This document shows positions 6,887-13,305 of a stretch of 15,035 bases of DNA, piece by piece; the stretch's first letter is position 1; each line of letters opens with the position of its first letter. A program made the position numbers and the translations under genes. The stretch is from JAUVXE01 sp964349355 (lineage in GTDB: Bacteria > Actinomycetota > Coriobacteriia > Anaerosomatales > SLCP01): NCBI GenBank assembly GCA_964349355.1, contig CAYGFZ010000048.1, positions 1 through 15,035 of the forward strand, written 5' to 3'. Under the pieces are notes generated by a model. That model was not told the DNA's origin. It saw only the letters and a program-made list of their open reading frames with translations, and ran no database searches.

Positions 6887-7951
6887 TTCGGAGAATCGTT
6901 GCGCGGTCGCACTCCAGGAGTACTGTGATGCGATGGCCGGTCCGGCTGCAGCCATCTTACGAGCGCGTTCGGGAGCTGAAAGCACTGCCCAGATACCCTC
7001 GGCAAGTGACTCCGGATCTCCCGGGTCGGTGAAGACGCCGACCCCTTCAGGGACCACCTCAGGCAGCCCACCGACACGCGAGAGCACCACGGGACGAGCG
7101 CACGCGAGTGCCTCAAGCGCAACGAGCCCGAATCCTTCGTAGCGGCTCGGGACTACAACGACATCCGCCGCGCAAAGCCACGCGGACAACTCGTGCTTCG
7201 GCGCCCCCTCGCGCAACAGGAGAGGCGCGTCCGTTCCGTTCTCGTAACGAGTCGCCTCCACGGGCATCTCGAGTCCCCAGGTCCCGACGAACGCAACCTG
7301 CAACGACGGGTCACGTTCGCGCAGACGAGCCGCAGCCTCTATGAGATCGTGGGCGCCCTTCATCTCGATCGCCCGTCCGAGNNNNNNNNNNNNNNNNNNN
7401 NNNNNNNNNNNNNNNNNNNNNNNNNNNNNNNNNNNNNNNNNNNNNNNNNNNNNNNNNNNNNNNNNNNNNNNNNNNNNNNNNGGAAGTCCCGTCTGCGCCC
7501 AGCGAGCGAAGAGCGGGCGGTAGTCAGGCTGCTGGATGTGGAGCACGTGCGCTGCGTCCCGGGAGCACGCCCGGGCGATGAGCCAGGCGCGGGAAAAGGC
7601 GCGCGCGACGGGTATCGAGTGGGCGGCTCTGTCCGGATCGCTCAAGGCCCGGTCGCATATCCCGCGCGACGCGATCGGAGCGCTCAGTCGCAAACGGATC
7701 GCCTCAGCCCGGCCCCGGGCGCCTTCGATGCCGTGGAGTGTTCCCCACGGTGTCGCCGCAGGTTGCTGGTGCAGATTGTCCGCAAGGTAGGAGACACGTA
7801 CGCCGTGGGCCGGAAGAGCCTCGGTTATCTGGGTCCCGTGTGTCGCAAGTCCCCCGACACCGGATCCACCATACGCATCGGTGATCGGGCCGAAGAGTGC
7901 AACCGTCGTGGGTCCGGTGTGGCGGATCCGGGACATCATGGCGGCTGTCAT
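6848..7951 (-). CDS. GT4 glycosyltransferase (contains assembly gap)
   Basis: The frame spans 100 N (7382-7481) and nominally gives 367 residues. The N-terminal 156 residues include V-A-L-F-G-P-I-T-D-A-Y-G-G-S-G-V-G-G-L-A-T-H and, near the gap, H-V-L-H-I-Q-Q-P-D-Y. After the gap, L-G-R-A-I-E-M-K-G-A-H-D-L-I-E-A-A begins the donor-binding half, with V-P-S-R-Y-E-G-F-G-L-V-A-L-E-A-L, the EX7E motif of retaining GT4 enzymes. Family members usually have roughly 80-100 residues between these blocks, so the gap is probably longer than shown. The ATG at 7951 overlaps the TGA of the upstream GT4 gene by four bases (ATGA), with GGAG six bases before it, so the two are coupled. Two further ATGs follow at codons 5 and 6. 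The C-terminal coding end overlaps the converging gene by 37 bp. The sugar is unknown. Confidence 0.9.
   Translation of the reverse strand: MTAAMMSRIRHTGPTTVALFGPITDAYGGSGVGGLATHGTQITEALPAHGVRVSYLADNLHQQPAATPWGTLHGIEGARGRAEAIRLRLSAPIASRGICDRALSDPDRAAHSIPVARAFSRAWLIARACSRDAAHVLHIQQPDYRPLFARWAQTGLXXXXXXXXXXXXXXXXXXXXXXXXXXXXXXXXXXLGRAIEMKGAHDLIEAAARLRERDPSLQVAFVGTWGLEMPVEATRYENGTDAPLLLREGAPKHELSAWLCAADVVVVPSRYEGFGLVALEALACARPVVLSRVGGLPEVVPEGVGVFTDPGDPESLAEGIWAVLSAPERARKMAAAGPAIASQYSWSATAQRFSELYEELISRTRPS
7382..7481. other. Assembly gap of 100 N inside a GT4 gene
   Basis: Exactly 100 N. Comparison with the usual GT4 layout suggests about 80-100 residues are missing here rather than 34, so the size is nominal and the gene's length is not reliable. 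Confidence 0.98.
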
Positions 7952-9165
7952 GTCCGGCTCCGCGTCAGCAGGCGTTCGATCTCGACCACCTCGGCATCCA
8001 TGCGATCGTCCCAGGTCCAGAGGTTCTCACGCGACCAGGAAGCAGCTCGCTGTCCGAGCGCGCGTCGTTCATCGGGACTGGTCAGCAGACTTAAGACCCG
8101 CTCGGCGATGACACGGGGCGATGGGTCGGTGACCATGATCCCGTTGACCTCATCTTCGATGAGGTTGGAGGTTCCGCCGACATCGAGCGCCACGAGCGGT
8201 GTACCGAGCACCATCGATTCGATCACCGGGTTCGCCAGGTTCGAGTGGTCGTAGAGCGAAAGGAGCACGTCTGCGGCCCGATAGAAGCCGCCGAGGCGCT
8301 GCCGCTCCACTCCTCCGATGAAGTGGACGTGTCCGGCGGCGGCCGAGACAGCTGCCCGCTCACGGAGCGCCGATTCCTCGGGCCCTGCTCCCACGATCGC
8401 GAGCGCGACGGGCATGCCTTGCTCGTGAAGGAGGGACGCGACGTCGATCGCACGGTCGAGCCGCTTCCAGTGGGAGAGGCGCGATACGGTCAACAGCAGC
8501 GGGATATCCTCGGCGATTCCGAGTTGGGTGCGGACCTCCTCGCCGGTGACGGGGCTGTCGGCGATCGAAAGGTCGACCCCGTTCATCCAGAAACGAACGG
8601 TGGCGGGGTCGTGACCGAGTCCGTCGAGCACGCGGTCCCCTAAAGTGCCGTCGTCGGTCATGATGACGAGATCCGCCCGAATGCGCAGTGCTGCAAGGTG
8701 CTTGTGATAGCGCAGATGGGGGAGGCGTTCGTTGATGCGTGAGGACATGAGCGTGCCCTGATAGCGCGCGATCATGGGGATGGCGAAGCGGCGCGAGGCG
8801 CGCCGGGCCACGGGCACGCCGTAAATCTCGTAACCATAGACCAGATCGATAGGTTTCTCGCGGTGGATGCGGTCGACGATCGGCCAGGCCGAGGCGCGGA
8901 AGGTGTACCAGCCGAGCGTGTCGGTGACCCAGCCGACCTTGCGGATATGGCGTGCGGCTCCGTGGAGGTAGTGGTGGAAGGTGTGGAGCGATACTCCCGC
9001 AGGAATCGCGGACTCGTCCACATAGTCGAGTGCAGGCGTGACGAGGGATACATCGAATCGACGGCCAAGGTGCGTGAGGGTCTCGCGGTACGCAGGGCCA
9101 CCAGTGGCCTTACCCATCGACCAGAGCGGAATCTGGCTGATGATCATCAGGTGCGGTCGGTGCAT
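7948..9165 (-). CDS. GT4 glycosyltransferase, first gene of a leftward pair
   Basis: This 405-residue protein starts MHRPHLMIISQIPLWSMG and has the G-G-P-A-Y-R-E-T-L loop of the GT4 acceptor half. The C-terminal half carries L-T-V-S-R-L-S-H-W-K-R-L-D-R-A-I, A-I-V-G-A-G-P-E-E-S-A-L and N-P-V-I-E-S-M-V-L-G-T-P-L-V-A-L, the donor-binding segment with its conserved acidic residue. It is expected to add a sugar to a growing lipid-linked oligosaccharide. The frame is open upstream for 88 more codons to 9429, but that stretch is low in hydrophobic order, crosses the divergent promoter region and runs into the opposite gene. The ATG at 9165 has CGGAGG four bases before it, so I place the start there. 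Its TGA overlaps the ATG of the next GT4 gene. A possible -10 (TATCAT) lies about 55 bases upstream. Confidence 0.92.
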   Translation of the reverse strand: MHRPHLMIISQIPLWSMGKATGGPAYRETLTHLGRRFDVSLVTPALDYVDESAIPAGVSLHTFHHYLHGAARHIRKVGWVTDTLGWYTFRASAWPIVDRIHREKPIDLVYGYEIYGVPVARRASRRFAIPMIARYQGTLMSSRINERLPHLRYHKHLAALRIRADLVIMTDDGTLGDRVLDGLGHDPATVRFWMNGVDLSIADSPVTGEEVRTQLGIAEDIPLLLTVSRLSHWKRLDRAIDVASLLHEQGMPVALAIVGAGPEESALRERAAVSAAAGHVHFIGGVERQRLGGFYRAADVLLSLYDHSNLANPVIESMVLGTPLVALDVGGTSNLIEDEVNGIMVTDPSPRVIAERVLSLLTSPDERRALGQRAASWSRENLWTWDDRMDAEVVEIERLLTRSRT

Positions 9166-9389
9166 AGTGCCTCCGTCGTCATGTTCACCCCGCAGGCCAT
9201 GTCTGCTTTGAGCAGCGTACATGATAGCGCAGGCCGCAGGGATCCGGAGATGTGACGGATGTGTGACGACCCTACGGATGCAGTGTGATGCGGGGTGGTC
9301 CTGCGCTACAATCGGGCGGTCACTGCCGAGTGTACCGCCTCGCGCGGCTGTCCGTTTGACCGAACCGTATGTGCGGAGACGTGCTATCG
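9166..9389. promoter_or_regulatory. Divergent promoter region between GT4 and ligase/polymerase genes
   Basis: These 224 bases separate two outward-facing units. Leftward, TATCAT (complement of 9221-9226) is a possible -10; rightward, TACAAT (9307-9312) is another. Neither has a recognisable -35. The 11-bp-period repeat at 9252-9267 lies between them and ends 24 bases from the leftward -10, the same gap as in the other divergent region. GGAG at 9375-9378 is the likely ribosome site for the rightward gene. Confidence 0.4.
9252..9267 (+). promoter_or_regulatory. 11-bp-period direct repeat GTGAC-N6-GTGAC, putative response-regulator box (copy 2)
   Basis: GTGACGGATGTGTGAC differs from copy 1 (3206-3221) at one base of 16. 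Read on the minus strand it is GTCACA-N5-GTCACA, a direct repeat whose half-site resembles the GTCACA core reported for mycobacterial MtrA, a regulator of cell-wall genes. The resemblance is by eye, and the factor is not encoded here. Confidence 0.5.
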
Positions 9390-10655
9390 ATGACCGGAAC
9401 AACACTTGCGATGCCGCGCGTGGCCACATGGTTGGCGGGCGGGGCCTTTGCCGGAGCGTTCCTCACAGCGCTGTCGTTCATCACGCCGGTGGCGCCATTG
9501 ATGATCGTGGCCGCTGCCGCCATCGCGATCGGACTTGTCGCCGCGATCGACCATCCTGAGGTCGGTCTCGTTCTGGCCGTTGGGGCCGCGACCCTGGATC
9601 AAGTGGGACGGCTTGCTGAGTTCGGCCCTTTCAAACTCACCTTCTATCAGGCGCTCGTCGCCTACATCGGGCTGATCCTTGTCCTGAGGCTGGTCAAGGG
9701 TCGCTCCCGGTTTCCCGCGACCCCGATCGATCTACCGGTCGCGCTGTTCCTCGGCCTTGTGGCTGCATCGCTCTTCGTGGCCAGGGACATCGGCGTCGGG
9801 ATGGTCGGCGCGGTCAGTCTCGCTTCCTCGGCGTTCCTCGCCTACGCCGTGGTGACACTCGGCGACACGCCCCGCAGGCTCTCGGTGATCGTCCTGGGGA
9901 CTCTTGCGGTCGGTGGCGTGATCGGTGTATTGGGGATGATCGAACGCGCCGAGATATTCGCCATCGTCGGCTACCTTCCCATCTGGGGCGAGGGGGTTCG
10001 TGCGAAGGTGACATTCGCCGACCCGAACATCATGGGGTCGTTCCAACTCGCCGCAGCAGCGCTTGCATTCCCGCTCGTCTTGATCGCCCGTGACTGGAGA
10101 TTGAAGGTCGCAGGGCTGCTCGTGATCTTCGCGACCGTGGCTGGACTACTCTCGACCGGGTCGCGTGGGGCCACGGTCGGGTTCGCCATCGCGCTGCTCG
10201 TCGTACTCGCGTTCTCAAGGATTCGCTTTTCTGCGAAGGTGGCGGTGCTTCTCGCCGTCGTACTGCTTGGCGGGGCATGGTTTGCTTTCATAGCTGACCC
10301 GGTCTGGTTGGAGAATCGGGTTCTCAACGTGGCCGAGGATGGCTCGATGCTCGCACGCGTCTACATGGGAGCTTCGGCCATGGAAATCGCAGCCGATAAC
10401 CCGCGAGGAGTCGGCATCGGGAACTACCCGGTATACTACCCCTTCTATCGCGATGCATCGGTGCGATTCAACCTGATAGAATCGCACACNNNNNNNNNNN
10501 NNNNNNNNNNNNNNNNNNNNNNNNNNNNNNNNNNNNNNNNNNNNNNNNNNNNNNNNNNNNNNNNNNNNNNNNNNNNNNNNNNNNNNNNNATCGTCAGGGA
10601 GACCGAGACGGGTCATCCGGTGCTGACTGAGAAGGATGGAGCAATCGAGAAATGA
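9390..10655 (+). CDS. O-antigen ligase / Wzy-like polymerase, multi-pass membrane protein (contains assembly gap)
   Basis: A long run of membrane helices is followed by features of the Wzy_C/O-antigen ligase family (PF04932). These are T-F-A-D-P-N-I-M-G-S-F in the middle, L-L-S-T-G-S-R-G-A at residues 253-261 with the conserved arginine at 259, and a large outer loop with G-V-G-I-G-N-Y-P-V-Y-Y ending in E-S-H-T (His366) just before the N run. The family's conserved histidine sits in such an H-(N/T) motif. These enzymes either polymerise lipid-linked repeat units or transfer glycan to an acceptor, which can be lipid or protein; the sequence does not tell which. After the gap only a hydrophilic tail (I-V-R-E-T-E-T-G...) remains, so one or more final helices must be hidden. 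I prefer ATG 9390 because GGAG lies 11 bases upstream; ATG 9369 would add seven residues and has no ribosome site. Its stop overlaps the next start (ATGA). Confidence 0.88.
   Translation: MTGTTLAMPRVATWLAGGAFAGAFLTALSFITPVAPLMIVAAAAIAIGLVAAIDHPEVGLVLAVGAATLDQVGRLAEFGPFKLTFYQALVAYIGLILVLRLVKGRSRFPATPIDLPVALFLGLVAASLFVARDIGVGMVGAVSLASSAFLAYAVVTLGDTPRRLSVIVLGTLAVGGVIGVLGMIERAEIFAIVGYLPIWGEGVRAKVTFADPNIMGSFQLAAAALAFPLVLIARDWRLKVAGLLVIFATVAGLLSTGSRGATVGFAIALLVVLAFSRIRFSAKVAVLLAVVLLGGAWFAFIADPVWLENRVLNVAEDGSMLARVYMGASAMEIAADNPRGVGIGNYPVYYPFYRDASVRFNLIESHXXXXXXXXXXXXXXXXXXXXXXXXXXXXXXXXXXIVRETETGHPVLTEKDGAIEK
10490..10589. other. Assembly gap of 100 N inside the ligase/polymerase gene
   Basis: Exactly 100 N. 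Family members normally carry one to three more membrane helices after the H-T motif; 34 residues is short for this, so the real gap is probably longer. Confidence 0.98.
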
Positions 10656-11443
10656 GTACAGCACAGAGTATGGGTTCGTTCATCTCTGCACTTGTGCGTC
10701 GCTGGCCGATCGTCGCTGGCGCTGTGATTGCGGGCGTTCTGGTGTCGGGAGCTTTTGCGTTGACGGACAAGGCGGATCCCACATGGGAGGGCTCGGTTAC
10801 CGTGCGGTATATCCCGCCTTCGGGAGTCGCCGGGGCGCCGACCCCCGACACTTTCGTCGCGATGGCGCTCTCCCCGTCACTTCAGCAGTCGGTAGCCGAA
10901 TCCATCGGAGTCGATCCCGTCGAGATGACCGGGTCGGTCAACGCCGCCATCAGTCCCCGGGATCGCACCATGGTCGAGATCCGGGTCGAGGCTCCGTCGG
11001 AAGATGACGCCGCTGCAAGGGTCCAGGCAATAGCTGATGCCGCTATCGCCGAGGCGCTCGAGCCGGTCGATCGTCATACCGAGTACTGGGAGGACACGAG
11101 GATCGCCGAGGCCGAGCGCAAACTTGAGATGGCGATCCGGCGTAGCGAGACGCTCCGGCAGCAGATCGACGCACTCCCGGGCAACGCGATTGATCTACGC
11201 AGTTTTGAAGACCAGCTCTACACCAATGAGCTGCGAATCGCCGATTACACCGCTGATCTGGAGCATGACCGGTTCCTGCTCGAGGGCATGCGTGCGGCGG
11301 TGACGGTCGTGGAGGATACGGCGGTCGAGCCGAAGCGTACCCTCGTCTATGACCTGACGGGCATCGTCCGAGGCGCGCTGGTAGGTGCGTTCGCCGGAGC
11401 GCTCGTGGCGGCGGTCGCGGCAAGGCGCGAGACGTCGGGCTGA
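10652..11443 (+). CDS. Wzz-like polysaccharide chain-length / co-polymerase protein
   Basis: This 263-residue protein has two membrane helices at its ends (about residues 18-38 and 236-258) and an external middle, the layout of polysaccharide co-polymerases (Wzz domain, PF02706). The start, M-G-S-F-I-S-A-L-V-R-R-W-P-I-V, is typical of the first helix. A stretch rich in E, R, A and L around residues 145-205 (E-A-E-R-K-L-E-M-A-I-R-R and later) should form the extended helices or coiled coil. There is no cytoplasmic tyrosine-kinase domain and no clear proline-rich segment before the second helix. Members set polymer length together with Wzy. It overlaps the ligase/polymerase gene by four bases, strong evidence that the two act together. 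The ATG at 10652 is fixed by this overlap, with GGAG about 10 bases before it. Confidence 0.9.
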   Translation: MSTAQSMGSFISALVRRWPIVAGAVIAGVLVSGAFALTDKADPTWEGSVTVRYIPPSGVAGAPTPDTFVAMALSPSLQQSVAESIGVDPVEMTGSVNAAISPRDRTMVEIRVEAPSEDDAAARVQAIADAAIAEALEPVDRHTEYWEDTRIAEAERKLEMAIRRSETLRQQIDALPGNAIDLRSFEDQLYTNELRIADYTADLEHDRFLLEGMRAAVTVVEDTAVEPKRTLVYDLTGIVRGALVGAFAGALVAAVAARRETSG

Positions 11444-11557
11444 TCCCGGACTCTTTCGCTACCGACGGCCAAGGCTCGGTAGTAGAAAGCCCGCAAGAAT
11501 CCGTGGCCGTCAGGGTTACAATACTCTTTGACAGTTTGACGGATGAGGGAGGGCCTA
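11444..11557 (+). promoter_or_regulatory. Intergenic leader before the CWB2-transpeptidase gene with two interlocking stems
   Basis: CTACCGA (11459-11465) pairs with TCGGTAG (11476-11482). GACGGCC (11464-11470), most of it in that stem's loop, pairs with GGCCGTC (11505-11511). The two stems are therefore either alternative or form a pseudoknot. A possible -10, TACAAT, follows at 11517-11522; if that is the promoter, the stems are in DNA upstream of the transcript rather than in the leader. There is no T-run, so this is not a normal terminator. TGACGGATG at 11537-11545 equals the core of the 11-bp repeats elsewhere in the locus. I do not recognise a known riboswitch. Confidence 0.35.
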
Positions 11558-13249
11558 ATGATGATGCCGGGTCGCATAGGACGAGCGGTCCTTTCTCTGG
11601 CTCTCTTCTCGACCGTCGTCCTTGTGGCTCCACCGTCGGCCGAGGCGGTTTCCTGGCCGAGTGACTCGGTGCGGGTGTCGGTCGAAGCCGGACGGCTGGC
11701 CGGTGCTGATCGTTATGCCACAGCGGTGGAGATCGCACGTCAAGCCTTCCCGCGATGGGAGGGCGTCGAGTACGTTGTTGTGGCTTCCGGTGAGGATAGG
11801 GCTCTTTCGGACCCTCTTGCCGCAGCCGGGCTTGCCGGGGTTTTTGACGCTCCACTCCTCCTTGTACACTCGGGTGGGCTGCCGAATAGCGTTCGGTCCG
11901 CGATCGCAGACATGCCCTCGGGTGTGAAGGTAGTGATCGTGGGCGGGACAACCGCCGTCCCACGTACGGTCGGTCAAGCCCTCGAGCGGATAGATAGAGT
12001 TGGCTCGATCGAACGCGTCGAAGGAGCCGACCGATTTCAGACTGCCCACAGGATCGCCGAGCGGATGCGCTCCGAACTCTCGGCGCGGGGCGAGGAGATG
12101 CCCAAGGTGGCTCTGCTCGCCAACGGTTCGGATCCGGAGACCTTCTCCGACGCACTCTCGCTCGCCGCAGTTTCCGCAGGTACCGGAGCACCTGTCCTGC
12201 TCCTTGAGCGATCCTCTATTCCGGCATCAACAGCTATCGCACTACGTGACCTCGGTCTGGCGCGCCGCATTGTGGCGGGTGGGTACCGAACCGTGTCCGG
12301 ATCGGTGGTGAACTCGCTACGAGCCGAGAGGTGGGCAGGGCCGGATCGGTACGCGACAGCGGGCGAGATCTCCCGGAGGGCGGTCTCGGAGGGATGGGCG
12401 CAAAGCGGCGAGTTCGGACTCGCCGCCCAACTGTCCGACGCCCTGAGTGGAGGCTCGGTCCTCGGTCGCAGGGGTGGGACGTTGCTCCTCACTGATGCCA
12501 CCGCGCTACCGCAGCACACCGCGCGGACCCTTGCGGTTGCTCCTGCATCGGCCCGTACGCTGATATTTGGCGGACCGGCGAGCGTGTCGGACTCGGTTCT
12601 TGACGAGTTGCGGGGTTCACCGGCTCAGCCGTCCATCGTAGGGCCCGCTGCACCCTTGGGATACGTGGGTAAGCGCGGCAGGGTGGTCGTTCGTACTGGA
12701 AGCAACACCACCGGGGTGCGCATCTATCACGGGGATCGGCGGATCGCTACGCGGGCCGCGGGATCGTTTGCGACGGTGGACCTCGGCGTGATCGATCTAC
12801 CTGAGGGCGTCTTACGCGTGGTCGCGCATAACCCTGATGGGAAGCAGACCGCCTCCGAGCGCCGTCTTCGCAGATTGAGTTATCCCGCGGCAACGTCGAT
12901 CGTGGTTGATAAGTCCGATTTCAAGCTGTACTGGGTTCGCAACGACGTCTTAGTCAAGGCGTATCCGGTGGGTATTGGTCGGACCAACGCTGAGACGCCT
13001 GGCGCCACGTGGCGCATCGACAGCAAGTACCACACGGATCCTCGTAGCGTCTACGGGCCGAGGAAGATGAGGATGTATCGCAAGGCCGGTGCGCGGTACG
13101 TCTACACCGCGTATAATATTCATGGAACGAATCAGCCGTGGGCGATCGGCACCAAGGTTTCCAGCGGATGCATCCGCATGTATAACGAGGATGTACTCGA
13201 ACTCTTTCCGCAGGTGTCGCTCGGTACGATTGTAGTGACGCGCGAATAG
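11558..13249 (+). CDS. Secreted L,D-transpeptidase (YkuD) with three CWB2 repeats
   Basis: This 563-residue protein begins with a clear signal peptide: basic G-R-I-G-R, a hydrophobic core and P-S-A-E-A, with cleavage likely after residue 30. Three CWB2 repeats start near residues 46 (RLAGADRYATA), 153 (RVEGADRFQTA) and 258 (RWAGPDRYATA). The first two are somewhat degenerate in the usual G-E-N-F-P-D-A-L box (G-E-D-R-A-L-S-D-P-L; P-E-T-F-S-D-A-L) and the third is short. A beta-rich linker of about 80 residues leads to a YkuD domain (PF03734, about 446-563) with I-H-G-T-N (His522) and S-S-G-C-I-R-M (Cys538), the complete catalytic motif. The enzyme should form 3-3 cross-links in peptidoglycan, or attach proteins to it, outside the membrane. 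Three consecutive ATGs (11558, 11561, 11564) follow GGGAGG; I use the first, five bases after GGAGG. An ATG at 11543 lacks a ribosome site. Confidence 0.93.
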   Translation: MMMPGRIGRAVLSLALFSTVVLVAPPSAEAVSWPSDSVRVSVEAGRLAGADRYATAVEIARQAFPRWEGVEYVVVASGEDRALSDPLAAAGLAGVFDAPLLLVHSGGLPNSVRSAIADMPSGVKVVIVGGTTAVPRTVGQALERIDRVGSIERVEGADRFQTAHRIAERMRSELSARGEEMPKVALLANGSDPETFSDALSLAAVSAGTGAPVLLLERSSIPASTAIALRDLGLARRIVAGGYRTVSGSVVNSLRAERWAGPDRYATAGEISRRAVSEGWAQSGEFGLAAQLSDALSGGSVLGRRGGTLLLTDATALPQHTARTLAVAPASARTLIFGGPASVSDSVLDELRGSPAQPSIVGPAAPLGYVGKRGRVVVRTGSNTTGVRIYHGDRRIATRAAGSFATVDLGVIDLPEGVLRVVAHNPDGKQTASERRLRRLSYPAATSIVVDKSDFKLYWVRNDVLVKAYPVGIGRTNAETPGATWRIDSKYHTDPRSVYGPRKMRMYRKAGARYVYTAYNIHGTNQPWAIGTKVSSGCIRMYNEDVLELFPQVSLGTIVVTRE

Positions 13250-13305
13250 TTGATACTCGCGGCAGACGTGTCGAGCCTCTTTAGCGCCCGAAGTTGGGAG
13301 ATAGA

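Noticed and set aside
9166..9429. 88-codon N-terminal extension of the leftward GT4 gene
   Set aside because: It crosses the divergent region and the start of the opposite gene, has no domain character, and the ATG at 9165 has a good CGGAGG and a normal GT4 N-terminus.
11459..11520. GEMM-type (cyclic di-GMP) riboswitch suggested by AAAGCC and GGGTTAC
   Set aside because: The order and spacing of the conserved blocks do not fit, and the CACGCACAGGGCAAACC-like opening is absent.
11528..11533. TTGACA as a -35 box before the transpeptidase gene
   Set aside because: A -10 at normal distance would fall on the ribosome site at about 11551, where the bases are GGGCCT.
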